In this document: positions 27,997 to 36,741 of the stretch, piece after piece
How the letters are laid out: every line of letters begins with the position of its first letter
How positions within the stretch are numbered: the first letter of the stretch is position 1
From: an uncultured Parasphingopyxis sp.
Lineage (GTDB): Bacteria; Pseudomonadota; Alphaproteobacteria; Sphingomonadales; Sphingomonadaceae
NCBI GenBank assembly: GCA_947259005.1
Contig: CAMYKP010000002.1
Location: 1 to 55,471, forward strand
Direction of reading: 5' to 3'
DNA: 55,471 nucleotides
The notes under the pieces: generated by a model
What the model saw: the letters and a program-made list of their open reading frames with translations, nothing else
The model's database searches: none
Told to the model about the DNA's origin: nothing
Translations under genes and position numbers: made by a program

Positions 27997-28452
27997 ATGA
28001 CAGACGATATGCGCGACAAGCCGGTTTCCGGCTATTTTGACGGTAAGCAGCACCGCTTCCCCGTGCGCGTCTATTTCGAAGACACGGATCTTTCCGGAAT
28101 CGTCTATCATGCCAATTACTTGCGCTATATGGAGCGCGCCCGGTCTGACATGCTCAGAATTTCCGGAATCGACCAGCGCGCGCGGATGGAAGCCGGAGAA
28201 GGAGCCTATGCGGTTGTCGATCTGGCGATCAAATACCGGCTGCCGGCAGGGCTGGATGACGATCTGGTCGTGGTCAGTCATGTTGCTTCCGTGCGCGCCG
28301 CTAGCTGTTCCATTCATCAACGAGTCATGCGCGGCGACGAAATACTGGCCGAAGCAAAGGTGACGGCCGCATTGGTCGCGCCGACGGGGCGACCGATTCG
28401 ACAGCCGCGCGAGTGGATTGAAGTGTTCAAGCGTTTGGAAACAGGAGAATAA
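27997..28452 (+). CDS. ybgC: YbgC acyl-CoA thioesterase of the Tol-Pal cluster
   Basis: The product has 151 residues with a hotdog fold. VYFEDTDLSGIVYHANYLRY is the family signature with the catalytic aspartate in EDTD. YbgC hydrolyses acyl-CoA or acyl-ACP thioesters and is nearly always encoded just before tolQ. The ATG at 27997 was chosen over an open frame to 27937 because it gives the standard N-terminus. It precedes tolQ by 8 bp. Confidence 0.93.
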   Translation: MTDDMRDKPVSGYFDGKQHRFPVRVYFEDTDLSGIVYHANYLRYMERARSDMLRISGIDQRARMEAGEGAYAVVDLAIKYRLPAGLDDDLVVVSHVASVRAASCSIHQRVMRGDEILAEAKVTAALVAPTGRPIRQPREWIEVFKRLETGE

Positions 28453-28460
28453 TAAACGCT

Positions 28461-29156
28461 ATGGGAGGTTTGGAATTCGGTGCGAGCGAATCGCTGATGA
28501 ATCCGATGACGCTGTTCCTGCAGGCCGATATCGTGGTGAAAATCGTGATGGTCGGGCTGCTATTGGCCAGCATCTGGACGTGGACGATCATTGTCAGCCA
28601 TGGCCGGAAAATCGGGAAAATGCGAAAGAAGAGCGAGCGGTTCGAACGCGATTTCTGGCGTGCCGACGATATCGACCGGTTTTACGATGCGCGCGGCGGC
28701 GAGGAAGTCCCGGCGGCCCGCGTGTTCAGTGCAGGGCTGAGCGAATGGCGGCGTTCCACGAAAAACGGCACGATCGACCGCCCCGGCACGCGGCAAAGGC
28801 TCGCAACAGCCATGGGCGCGGCCGTGGCCTCGGAGATGGACAAGCTCACCGACCGGTTGAACATATTGGCGACCGTGGGCTCGGTTGCGCCTTTTGTCGG
28901 CCTGTTCGGAACGGTCTGGGGAATCATGCGCGCCTTTACCGATATTGCCGGACAAGCCTCGACCAGCCTCGATGTGGTGGCGCCGGGTATCGCGGAAGCG
29001 CTGTTCGCGACCGCACTCGGCCTGTTTGCGGCCATTCCGGCGGTGATCGCCTATAACCGGCTGACGCATGGGCTTAACCGCCTTGAAGCCCGGCTGACAC
29101 GCTATGCCGACGGCCTGCATGCAACGCTGAGCCACGAGCTGGAGGCGGAGCGCTAG
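28461..29156 (+). CDS. tolQ: TolQ, proton-channel subunit of the Tol-Pal system
   Basis: The product has 231 residues. There are three transmembrane helices: about 20-38 (IVVKIVMVGLLLASIWTWTI), about 130-150 (LATVGSVAPFVGLFGTVWG, with the conserved TVGS and GLFGTVWG blocks) and about 170-190 (IAEALFATALGLFAAIPAVI). TolQ pentamers with TolR convert proton-motive force into work that pulls on the outer membrane through TolA and Pal during cell constriction. It lies 8 bp after ybgC and 3 bp before tolR. Confidence 0.96.
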   Translation: MGGLEFGASESLMNPMTLFLQADIVVKIVMVGLLLASIWTWTIIVSHGRKIGKMRKKSERFERDFWRADDIDRFYDARGGEEVPAARVFSAGLSEWRRSTKNGTIDRPGTRQRLATAMGAAVASEMDKLTDRLNILATVGSVAPFVGLFGTVWGIMRAFTDIAGQASTSLDVVAPGIAEALFATALGLFAAIPAVIAYNRLTHGLNRLEARLTRYADGLHATLSHELEAER

Positions 29157-29159
29157 GCC

Positions 29160-29687
29160 ATGGCTGTGCACCTGCCCTCCCAGTCGATGCGCGGTCGCCG
29201 TGCGCCGATGGCCGAGATCAACGTCACGCCTTTTGTCGATGTCATGCTCGTGCTGCTGATCATCTTCATGGTGACCGCGCCGCTGCTTGCTTCCGGCGTT
29301 CCCGTGCAATTGCCGGAGAGCAATGCGGGCGCACTCGATCAGGAAAGCGAACCGACCCAGGTGGCGATCGACGATAGCGGACAGATTTTTGTCGACGATA
29401 TCGCCGTAACCGATGTCGAGCTTGCTTCGACCTTCAGTGCCATCGCCGCTCGCCCCGCCGGGCCCGATGGCCATGCCGTGTTCCTGCGCGCCGATACGCG
29501 CCTCGATTATGGCCGGGTGATGGTCGTGATGGGGGAACTCAACCGGGCTGGCCTCAACCGCATATCGCTGCTGACGACGACACCGGGCGAAGATGGCCCG
29601 GACAATCCGGTTGCCGATACCGAGGACGCGCCCGCCGAGAATAATGATGATGCGCTGCTCGGCCCGGCCGAAGTGGAGCCTATCTAG
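29160..29687 (+). CDS. tolR: TolR, with an acidic C-terminal extension
   Basis: The product has 175 residues, about 25-30 longer than is usual. A short cytoplasmic N-terminus (RGRRAPMAEINVTPFVDVML) leads into one transmembrane helix carrying the conserved proton-relay aspartate (FVDVMLVLLIIFMV). The periplasmic ExbD/TolR domain follows. The last ~30 residues (PGEDGPDNPVADTEDAPAEN and beyond) are strongly acidic and probably disordered. The stop codon shares one base with the tolA GTG. Confidence 0.94.
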   Translation: MAVHLPSQSMRGRRAPMAEINVTPFVDVMLVLLIIFMVTAPLLASGVPVQLPESNAGALDQESEPTQVAIDDSGQIFVDDIAVTDVELASTFSAIAARPAGPDGHAVFLRADTRLDYGRVMVVMGELNRAGLNRISLLTTTPGEDGPDNPVADTEDAPAENNDDALLGPAEVEPI

Positions 29688-30457
29688 TGGAACGGGCGGA
29701 ACGTATCGGCCTTGGCTTGGCTGTGATCGGCCATGTCGGGCTGTTCGCGATCCTGTCCTACACGCTGATTCCGCGCGAGGAACTTCCCCGCCGGGAGGCC
29801 GTCGCGGTGACCCTGTCCGACGATATCGGGGAGTTCGCCACGGCCACGGACCGGCCGGCTCCGGCTTCTGAGGAGCGCGCGTTGGAGGACGATCTTGAGG
29901 CGATGGTGCCGCAGGAAGCCGAACCACTGCCACAGCCGCGTGTTACTCCGACACCTGCCCCGCCCCGTACGGTCGAACGCCGTACCGAACCCACACCAAG
30001 ACGCGAAACACCGCCGCAGCGCCGCGAACCGGCCCAGAGCCGTTCTTCCCGCATATCGGGGATCACCGAGGGCATAGGAACGACGAACGATACCGGCACA
30101 TCCGCGTCGAACGCGCCTGTGAGCGCATCGGATCGCTCGAATCTGATCAGCCGAATCGTGACGGCCGTGCGGCCCTGTTATAATCTTGGATCGCTCAGCG
30201 GCACGGCGGCAGAAGATATCGTCGTACGCTTGCGGATTCAGCCGTCGCGCGATGGATCCCTCAGCCGTAGCCAAGTGACCGTCTTGGGCGCGCGTGGCGT
30301 GAACGGATCGAACCGCGAATATCAAAGGCAGATGGTGGAGGCGGCCCAGAGTGCGGTGCTCAATCCCCGCTGTCCGTTGCCGCCCTTGCCCGACGCGCTC
30401 TATGACAATGGCTGGAGCGATGTCGTCCTGAATTTCATCCCGGCGCAATTGACCTGA
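29687..30457 (+). CDS. tolA: TolA, short form
   Basis: The product has 256 residues, much shorter than enteric TolA. One N-terminal membrane anchor (about 7-25, LGLAVIGHVGLFAILSYTLI) is followed by a proline/arginine/glutamate-rich periplasmic linker (about 80-120) instead of the long alpha-helical domain. The C-terminal globular domain has a cysteine pair (RPCYN... and NPRCPLPPL) of the TolA/TonB C-terminal type. It should contact Pal and TolB across the periplasm. Start is GTG, overlapping the tolR stop by one base. Confidence 0.88.
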   Translation: MERAERIGLGLAVIGHVGLFAILSYTLIPREELPRREAVAVTLSDDIGEFATATDRPAPASEERALEDDLEAMVPQEAEPLPQPRVTPTPAPPRTVERRTEPTPRRETPPQRREPAQSRSSRISGITEGIGTTNDTGTSASNAPVSASDRSNLISRIVTAVRPCYNLGSLSGTAAEDIVVRLRIQPSRDGSLSRSQVTVLGARGVNGSNREYQRQMVEAAQSAVLNPRCPLPPLPDALYDNGWSDVVLNFIPAQLT

Positions 30458-30462
30458 GGAGC

Positions 30463-31836
30463 ATGACCATCATGGTTTTTCGAATTCCTTCGCTTTCGGC
30501 TTTTCGCCAACTCGTCCTGGGGCTCTGTCTTGCCGCGCTCGGCAGTGCGGCTGCCGCACAGGACGATGCAGCATCCGGCCCGATTGAGGGAGATGTCGTC
30601 GGCGGCATCTCAAACCCGACATCGATTGCAATACCCGACATGCCAACGCCGCGGGCTGTCGGCACGCCGGCAGGCAATACCGAGGATCTCGGTCGTCAGG
30701 TGGCGCGCGTGATCGAAGACGATCTGCGCAATTCCGGCTTCTTCAATCCGGTTGCCCGGCAATTTTTGCGCGATGTGAACATGCCGCAGGTGACGGCGCC
30801 CGAATACCCAGCCTGGAATCAGGTCGGTGCGCAGAATCTCGTTCAGGGCTATGTCCAGGCGGGCAGCAATGGACGGCTTACCGTCGGCTGCTATCTTTAT
30901 GACGTGTTTGCTCAGGCGCCGCTGGAACGCGCCGGCTATGAAGTCGATTATGCCGACTGGCGGCGCGCGGCGCATCGCTGTGCGGACATGATCTATGCCA
31001 GGCTGACGGGCGAAGGCGCCTATTTTGACAGCCGGATCGTCTATGTCGCGGAAAGCGGCCCCAAGGATAACCGGGTTCGCCGGATTGCCGTGATGGATAC
31101 GGACGGTGCCAATCACCGCTTCCTGACCAACGGCCAGTCGATCGTGCTCACTCCGCGCTATGCGCCGGATGGGCAGACGATCGTCTATATGAGCTATCAG
31201 AACAATGAGCCGCGCGTATATATTTACGACGTTGCGAGCGGCCAGCAGCGGTTGCTGGTCAATGCGCCCTATATGACCTTCGCTCCAAGATATTCGCCGG
31301 ACAGCCGTTATGTCGTCTTTTCGATGGCGGTGAACGGGAACAGCGATATCTATCGCGTCGCGGTCTCGGGAGGTGCGCCCGAACGGCTCACCAATACGCC
31401 CGGGATCGATACCAGCGGCAGCTATTCGCCCGATGGCAGTCGTATCGTGTTCGAGAGCGATCGTTCGGGCGGACAGCAGCTTTATGTGATGAACGCCGAT
31501 GGGTCGAACCAGCGCCGGATCAGCTTTGGCGGCGGGCGCTATGCAACGCCCGAATGGAGCCCGCGCGGCAATCTTATCGCTTTCACCCGGCTGGGCGGCG
31601 GCTTTCGCATCGGCGTGATGCGGCCCGATGGATCGGGCGAGCGTATTCTAACCAACAGCTGGCAGGACGAAGGCCCGAGTTGGGCTCCCAATGGCCGGGT
31701 CATCCACTTCTTCCGCACGCCGCGTGGCAACAGCCTGCCCAGCCTCTGGTCGGTCGATGTCACCGGGCGGATGGTGCGCAGGCTTCCCACGCCGGTTGGC
31801 GCTTCGGATCCGTCATGGTCGCCGCTGCTCGATTAG
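30463..31836 (+). CDS. tolB: TolB, periplasmic beta-propeller of the Tol-Pal system
   Basis: The product has 457 residues. A signal peptide (about 1-32, ending SAAAAQ) precedes the N-terminal alpha/beta domain (VARVIEDDLRNSGFF). A six-bladed propeller with WD40-like repeats follows (ITPRYAPDGQTIVYMSY-type: here VLTPRYAPDGQTIVYMSYQ; FAPRYSPDSRYVVFSMA; SGSYSPDGSRIVFESDRSG). TolB binds Pal and the TolA C-terminus. It sits 5 bp after tolA; a second in-frame ATG at 30472 has a better-spaced ribosome site. Confidence 0.97.
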   Translation: MTIMVFRIPSLSAFRQLVLGLCLAALGSAAAAQDDAASGPIEGDVVGGISNPTSIAIPDMPTPRAVGTPAGNTEDLGRQVARVIEDDLRNSGFFNPVARQFLRDVNMPQVTAPEYPAWNQVGAQNLVQGYVQAGSNGRLTVGCYLYDVFAQAPLERAGYEVDYADWRRAAHRCADMIYARLTGEGAYFDSRIVYVAESGPKDNRVRRIAVMDTDGANHRFLTNGQSIVLTPRYAPDGQTIVYMSYQNNEPRVYIYDVASGQQRLLVNAPYMTFAPRYSPDSRYVVFSMAVNGNSDIYRVAVSGGAPERLTNTPGIDTSGSYSPDGSRIVFESDRSGGQQLYVMNADGSNQRRISFGGGRYATPEWSPRGNLIAFTRLGGGFRIGVMRPDGSGERILTNSWQDEGPSWAPNGRVIHFFRTPRGNSLPSLWSVDVTGRMVRRLPTPVGASDPSWSPLLD

Positions 31837-31918
31837 GAATTTTCAGGTTTTTACGCCCGTGTGTTAGATAAGCGGCAAGACGGGGCCGCATTGAACGATG
31901 ATGAAAAGGATGGGTTAC

Positions 31919-32431
31919 ATGATTCAGTTTTCCAAAACTGCGATTCTTCTGACCGCCAGCTCCGCGCTGGCCCTGGGTGCCTGTTCGCGCAGCGCCCCCG
32001 AAGACTTGCCTCCGCCGCCGGTCGGTACGACCGGGCCGGACACGACTCCGACTTATTCGGGGCCGACGCCGGGTAGCCGGGCGGATTTCCTCGCCAACAC
32101 GGCCAGTGACACGATTTTCTTCGAAACCGATTCGCATGACATCGATCCCGAAGACCGGGCGATCCTCGATTCGCAGGCCGCGTGGCTGGTCGCCAATCCC
32201 AATGTCCGGGTAACGATCGAGGGCCATTGCGACGAACGCGGAACGCGTGAATATAATCTGGCACTTGGTGAACGCCGCGCCAATGCGGCGTCCAACTATC
32301 TTGCCGCACGCGGCGTCAGCGCTTCGCGGATGACCGTCATCAGCTATGGCAAGGAACGGCCGATTGCGCTTGGTTCTGATGCTGCCAGCTGGGCGCAGAA
32401 TCGGCGCGCGGTGACCGTTGTGCCGATGTAG
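31919..32431 (+). CDS. pal: Pal, peptidoglycan-associated lipoprotein
   Basis: The product has 170 residues. A lipoprotein signal with lipobox ALGAC places the lipidated cysteine near residue 22. A proline-rich linker precedes the OmpA-C domain that binds peptidoglycan (IFFETDSHDIDPEDRAIL; VTIEGHCDERGTREYNLALG; RRANAASNYL). Frames are open to an ATG at 31898, but the ATG at 31919 lies 8 bases after AAGGA and gives a standard signal. No cpoB/ybgF gene follows, and a terminator does. Confidence 0.96.
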   Translation: MIQFSKTAILLTASSALALGACSRSAPEDLPPPPVGTTGPDTTPTYSGPTPGSRADFLANTASDTIFFETDSHDIDPEDRAILDSQAAWLVANPNVRVTIEGHCDERGTREYNLALGERRANAASNYLAARGVSASRMTVISYGKERPIALGSDAASWAQNRRAVTVVPM

Positions 32432-32460
32432 GGGGTCTACGCTTCCACATAGAAATTAGG

Positions 32461-32490
32461 AGGGCCGAGGATGTCGTTTCCCGGCCCTTT
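32461..32490. terminator. Bidirectional terminator between pal and the isoaspartyl peptidase gene
   Basis: A GGGCCG/CGGCCC stem (32462-32467 with 32482-32487) with flanking A and T-run sits 30 bases after the pal stop and directly before the convergent gene end. It can serve pal and, less clearly because of limited T residues, the opposite strand. Confidence 0.65.
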
Positions 32491-32491
32491 G

Positions 32492-33589
32492 CTATTCATC
32501 GCCGTAGATGGCGACGCTGGCTCCGCCTTCGCTCAATGCCATGCCGCGGTACATGCCCGGTGTGTTGAACGAATAGGTGCCGGTTCCCCAAGGCGTGGTG
32601 ACGATGACGCCGCCGGATCCGCCAAGCTCCGCCATTTCGGCAATCACGCTATCGGCGATTTCCTGCACCTCGTCCGCATCCAGCCCGAACTCGCTGGCAT
32701 GGACATAATATTCGGGATTGCCCTCCGCATCCACGGGCACGGAAGCCCTCGCCGCTTCAAGATTGTGCTGAAAGCGAAAACGGATCTGAGCGCAGATTTC
32801 GTGCGCTACACCGACCCGGATGAAATATTCGCCAGAGCCCGTCGCGGAGACGGCGCATCCTCGATTGTCGGCATAGGTGCCTGCGCCGATTACGGGCGAG
32901 TCCCCGATCCGGCCCCAGCGCTTGCCGGTCATGCCTCCAGTTGAGGTCGCTGCAGCGAGATTGCCGTTCATGTCGACGGCCACCGCACCTACCGTCCCGT
33001 ATTTGAGGTCGACGTCATAGGCGCTCAACCCTGCCGCTTCCCCGGCGAGAAACTCCTCAAGCTGGCCGCGGCGATAGTCGGTTTCGAACCAGCTATTCTC
33101 AACCTGTTCCAGGTCCTGTGCAGCCGAGAATTGATCCGCGCCCGGTCCGCTCAGGAAAACATGGGGCGATTCAGTCATGACGCGGCGTGCCAGCGTTACC
33201 GGGTGGCGTGTATGCGAAGAGCCGGTCACCGCGCCTGCGGCCCGCGTCTCTCCGTCCATGATCGATGCATCATGCTCGATTGTGCCGCCATAGGTGAAGA
33301 CGGCGCCGCGCCCGGCATTGAAATTGGGATCGTCTTCCAGCTCTCTTATCGTGGCCTCGATAGCATCGAGCGACGTCCCCCCTTCGCGCAAAATGGCGCT
33401 GCCGGTTTCAAGCGCATGACTGAGCGCCGCTCGAATGGTGGAGTCCTGTTCGACCGTAATCCGATCACGTTCTATGGTGCCCGCGCCGCCATGGATGACG
33501 AGGGTCCAGCGCCCGTCATAGGGGGTTTGCGCCGATGCCTGATTGGCCAGCAGCAAAGCTCCGGCAGCCAGTATGAGCCTGAGACGCAT
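32492..33589 (-). CDS. Isoaspartyl peptidase / plant-type L-asparaginase, exported
   Basis: The product has 365 residues. A signal peptide (about 1-20, ending NQASA) is followed by an Ntn-hydrolase precursor: VIHGGAGTI near the N-terminus, DAIEATIRELEDDPNFNAGRG, and the autoprocessing nucleophile Thr199 in KYGTVGAVAVD. Self-cleavage before Thr199 makes the alpha and beta subunits. It removes isoaspartyl residues or hydrolyses asparagine. Start at 33589 follows GGAGG with 6-base spacing. It is convergent with pal. Confidence 0.93.
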   Translation of the reverse strand: MRLRLILAAGALLLANQASAQTPYDGRWTLVIHGGAGTIERDRITVEQDSTIRAALSHALETGSAILREGGTSLDAIEATIRELEDDPNFNAGRGAVFTYGGTIEHDASIMDGETRAAGAVTGSSHTRHPVTLARRVMTESPHVFLSGPGADQFSAAQDLEQVENSWFETDYRRGQLEEFLAGEAAGLSAYDVDLKYGTVGAVAVDMNGNLAAATSTGGMTGKRWGRIGDSPVIGAGTYADNRGCAVSATGSGEYFIRVGVAHEICAQIRFRFQHNLEAARASVPVDAEGNPEYYVHASEFGLDADEVQEIADSVIAEMAELGGSGGVIVTTPWGTGTYSFNTPGMYRGMALSEGGASVAIYGDE

Positions 33590-33621
33590 TTGGAACCTCC
33601 TGAGAAATTGAGGGTTACAGC

Positions 33622-35139
33622 CTAGCCGAGTTTGCGCCAGGCAAGGTCCGCATATTCGCACAGCAAAGGCCGTGTGTCGCGGGGGTCGATAATGTCCTCC
33701 ACACCGAAATGCTCGGCGGTGCGGAAGGGGGAGCGGACCTTGTTCAGCCGGTCCCGGATATCCTGAAGCGCCGCAGCGGGATCGTCGCTGGCCTCGATGT
33801 CCGATTTATAGGCGACCTCGATACCGCCTTCGATGGGTAGGGAGCCCCAGTCTCCGCTTGGCCAGGCGAAGCGATACTGGAAACGTTCGGCATTCGACAT
33901 GGCCGAGCCTGCGATACCATATGCCCGGCGGATGATGACGCTCGCCCAGGGCACGGTCGCCTTGTAGATCGCGTTCATCGCGTTGACGCCATAACGGATC
34001 GTCCCGGCCCGCTCCGCCTCGCCGCCGATCATGAAGCCCGGATTGTCGACCAGATGGACGACGGGCAGCCGGAACTGTTCGGCCAGTTTGACGAAACGTT
34101 CGGCTTTTTCCGATGTCTTGGCTTCCCATGATCCGCCCAGGAAGCTCGGGTCGCTGGCAAGCACGGCCACCGGCCAGCCATCGAGCCGGGCAAAAGCCGT
34201 GATCGCGGCCTGCCCCCAGCGACGGCCCATCTCGAAAACGCTACCCCGATCGAACACCGCGTCCATGATCCGCCGCATCGAATAAACCTGCTTGGCCTCA
34301 TGCGGGACGATCGAGAGCAATTCTTCTTCCCGTCGGCTTGTCGGATCATCATTGGCGGTCCGTTCGGCCAGCTTGTCGACGGACGACGGCAGATAGGAAA
34401 GGAAACGCCGTGCGGCCGCAAAGGCTTCATTCTCACTGGCCACTTCATCATCCACAACGCCATTGCGTGTATGGATGTCGCTACCGCCCAGTTCTTCCTT
34501 CGAGAGATCGTCACCAATGGCGGCGGCGACTGCAGGGCCCGCAGCAAAGAGCTGCGACACACCGCGCACCATGACCGAATAGTGGCTGGCGACGATGCGT
34601 GCTGCGCCAAGGCCTGCTGTAGGTCCGAGCGCGAGCGCCACAACCGGCACGGTATCGAGATTGCGCGCGATATGCTCCCAACCCGGCACCATCGGCACAT
34701 AGGTATAGCCCATGGTCTCCAGCGTCTTGACCGATCCGCCGCCGCCGGTGCCGTCGATCATCCGGATCAGCGGCAGGCCCATCTCATGCGCCATCGCCTC
34801 GCATTGCACGAACTTGCGGTGCAGCGCGGCATCGGCGGCTCCGCCGCGCACCGTGAAATCGTCCGCCGATGCGACGACCGGGCGGGCGTCTATATTGGCA
34901 CGGCCGAAAATGAAATTGGATGCGGCGAAGTCGGTCAGATCGCCATTTTCGTCATAGGTTCCGCGCCCGGCAATCTTGCCGATCTCGCGAAAACTGTCTG
35001 GATCGACGAGCCGTTTCAGCCGTTCGCGCGCATCCAGTTTGCCCCGGTCATGCTGGCGCGCGACTTTCTCTGCGCCGCCCATATTCTCGGCGAGCTTTTC
35101 ACGGTGCCGCAATTCTTCGATGTCTTTTTCCCAGCTCAT
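33622..35139 (-). CDS. Acyl-CoA carboxylase, carboxyltransferase (beta) subunit
   Basis: The product has 505 residues, typical of the PCCB/MMCD-like carboxyltransferase family, which transfers a carboxyl group from biotin to propionyl-, methylcrotonyl- or acetyl-CoA. HDRGKLDARERLKRLVDP, DDFTVRGGAADAALHRKF, DGTGGGGSVKTLE and GPTAGLGAARIV form the N-terminal crotonase-like domain; VDNPGFMIGGEAERAGTIRY forms the C-terminal one. The usual biotin carboxylase/carrier gene is not adjacent, so the partner must be encoded elsewhere. The acyl specificity is unresolved. Confidence 0.92.
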   Translation of the reverse strand: MSWEKDIEELRHREKLAENMGGAEKVARQHDRGKLDARERLKRLVDPDSFREIGKIAGRGTYDENGDLTDFAASNFIFGRANIDARPVVASADDFTVRGGAADAALHRKFVQCEAMAHEMGLPLIRMIDGTGGGGSVKTLETMGYTYVPMVPGWEHIARNLDTVPVVALALGPTAGLGAARIVASHYSVMVRGVSQLFAAGPAVAAAIGDDLSKEELGGSDIHTRNGVVDDEVASENEAFAAARRFLSYLPSSVDKLAERTANDDPTSRREEELLSIVPHEAKQVYSMRRIMDAVFDRGSVFEMGRRWGQAAITAFARLDGWPVAVLASDPSFLGGSWEAKTSEKAERFVKLAEQFRLPVVHLVDNPGFMIGGEAERAGTIRYGVNAMNAIYKATVPWASVIIRRAYGIAGSAMSNAERFQYRFAWPSGDWGSLPIEGGIEVAYKSDIEASDDPAAALQDIRDRLNKVRSPFRTAEHFGVEDIIDPRDTRPLLCEYADLAWRKLG

Positions 35140-35186
35140 GGTGCGGGCTTAGCAACCGCTGCAAATCAAAGCCAATGCGGGATTGT

Positions 35187-36002
35187 CTACAATTGAAGTG
35201 CATTCTGATTCTGGGGCGATCGTATCAGGGCAGAATGCCGATTGCCGATGGGCTGGCCTCCTACCTCACTCCCCAGGCGTTTGCGCTCGGTATCGAAAAT
35301 CGCGACCATGACGATGAAGCTGATGCAGATCATCGCGAACTCGCCGCCATCTTCGATAAAGGTAACGATTTCCAGCTGCGCGGGTGTGTAGCTGACCGAT
35401 GCGACAAGGATATCGACAATCACGCCGAATATGGCTGCCATCGCAATACAACCAGCCAGGAGGAGGGAATATAGAGCGGGGCGTATCCTTGCGTTTTTGA
35501 GGCTTGCGCCCAGCCCGGCGATCCAGACCAGTCCGACGAGCAGAAACAGGGAGGCTTCGCCAATATCCTGTCCCGCGATCGGGAGGCCCGGAATGGAATC
35601 CAGCATCGGTGCAAGCAACTGGCCGGCCTGTTCATGAATTTCAGCGCTGTTATCGAGCGTTATCCAGAGGAAAAACAGGGCGTTGGCCAGATAGGTCCAA
35701 TCCCGGTCCCTGCGCCATAGCAAGATGAGCATGAGGGCGACCGAGGCCGTTAGTGAATATTCAAGCCACTCTCCAAAGCCGCCATCCGAGGCGAGATTGA
35801 ACTGCACGGGAAGATCGGCCTGGGTAATGGCGCCATAGTGACCGGCCACATCCAGACCGACCAGAACGCCAGCATAGGGCAGCAGGAAGAGCGCGGCGAC
35901 AAGTGCGCTGCGAGATGTAACCAGCTCCCCCGCCAAGGCGATGACGTCTTTGAAAAATGTGGCGTAGCGCATGGCATAGTCCCGTAGCTTGGAAGCTGGC
36001 AT
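35187..36002 (-). CDS. Polytopic membrane protein of unknown function
   Basis: The product has 271 residues with about six hydrophobic helices (about 30-50, 80-96, 105-122, 148-170, 180-200 and 218-235). Charged periplasmic or cytosolic loops include a conserved-looking DNSAEIHEQAGQLL stretch. No family is recognised. An internal ATG at 35972 could also be the start. It is upstream of the carboxyltransferase gene on the same strand with a 47-bp gap, and divergent from an acetyltransferase gene. Confidence 0.7.
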   Translation of the reverse strand: MPASKLRDYAMRYATFFKDVIALAGELVTSRSALVAALFLLPYAGVLVGLDVAGHYGAITQADLPVQFNLASDGGFGEWLEYSLTASVALMLILLWRRDRDWTYLANALFFLWITLDNSAEIHEQAGQLLAPMLDSIPGLPIAGQDIGEASLFLLVGLVWIAGLGASLKNARIRPALYSLLLAGCIAMAAIFGVIVDILVASVSYTPAQLEIVTFIEDGGEFAMICISFIVMVAIFDTERKRLGSEVGGQPIGNRHSALIRSPQNQNALQL

Positions 36003-36178
36003 CGCGCACCGGCATTGCCAATTCCGCTCGCAGGCTCCTTAACCGGGACATCCTACGCCGATCGGCCATTGGAAGAAGGTGAAAAGAAGGTAAACGCGCA
36101 AAAGCCCCGCCTGACGCCATTTTGCGCGGTTTCAGCCCGGTTGGGCCGCGGGGACTCTCATTTTCGGCGGCGCAAGCT

Positions 36179-36655
36179 ATGAATCTTTTGATGACCGATT
36201 TCGTGATTCGCGAAGATGACCTTTCCGGCCCGGAAATCGCGGCGCTTCTCGAATTTCATATTGCCGAAGCGATCCGCAATTCCCCGCCTGGAAGCGTTCA
36301 TGCCATGCCGCTGGATCGCTTGCGCGGGGTGGACGTAACCTTCTGGTCGCTATGGAGTGGCGGGGCGTTGGCCGGATGCGGGGCCCTCAAGGAGCTGGAT
36401 GCCGGGCATGGCGAGCTGAAATCGATGCGGACCGCCCCGGCTTTTCTGCGGCGCGGTGTCGGGGAAGCGGTATTGTTGCATCTGATCGCCGAGGGGCGGA
36501 GGCGCGGCTATCGCAGGCTTAGCCTTGAAACCGGCAGACCGGCGCCATTCGCCGCCGCCCATGCGCTGTATCGCAAGCACGGCTTCGAACAATGCCCGCC
36601 TTTTGCGGATTATCGCGAAGACGATTTCTCGATGTGCATGACCCGCATACTCTGA
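36179..36655 (+). CDS. GNAT family N-acetyltransferase
   Basis: The product has 158 residues. It shows the GNAT pattern: LSGPEIAALLEFHIAEA, a central beta strand (GALAGCGALKEL), the acetyl-CoA signature KSMRTAPAFLRRGVGEAVLLHLI and the C-terminal LYRKHGFEQCPPFADYREDD. These last two are characteristic of the ElaA/PhnO-like small acetyltransferases. The substrate is unknown. ATG 36179 or the in-frame ATG 36191 are both possible; an open frame to 36122 adds residues unlike the family. Confidence 0.85.
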   Translation: MNLLMTDFVIREDDLSGPEIAALLEFHIAEAIRNSPPGSVHAMPLDRLRGVDVTFWSLWSGGALAGCGALKELDAGHGELKSMRTAPAFLRRGVGEAVLLHLIAEGRRRGYRRLSLETGRPAPFAAAHALYRKHGFEQCPPFADYREDDFSMCMTRIL

Positions 36656-36741
36656 TTCCGTTTCCCGGCCCGTTTACAGAGTCTTCACCAAGAAAATCTA
36701 AAAAGAACAACGATATATCGACTGATAATCGGAGGTTCTGA

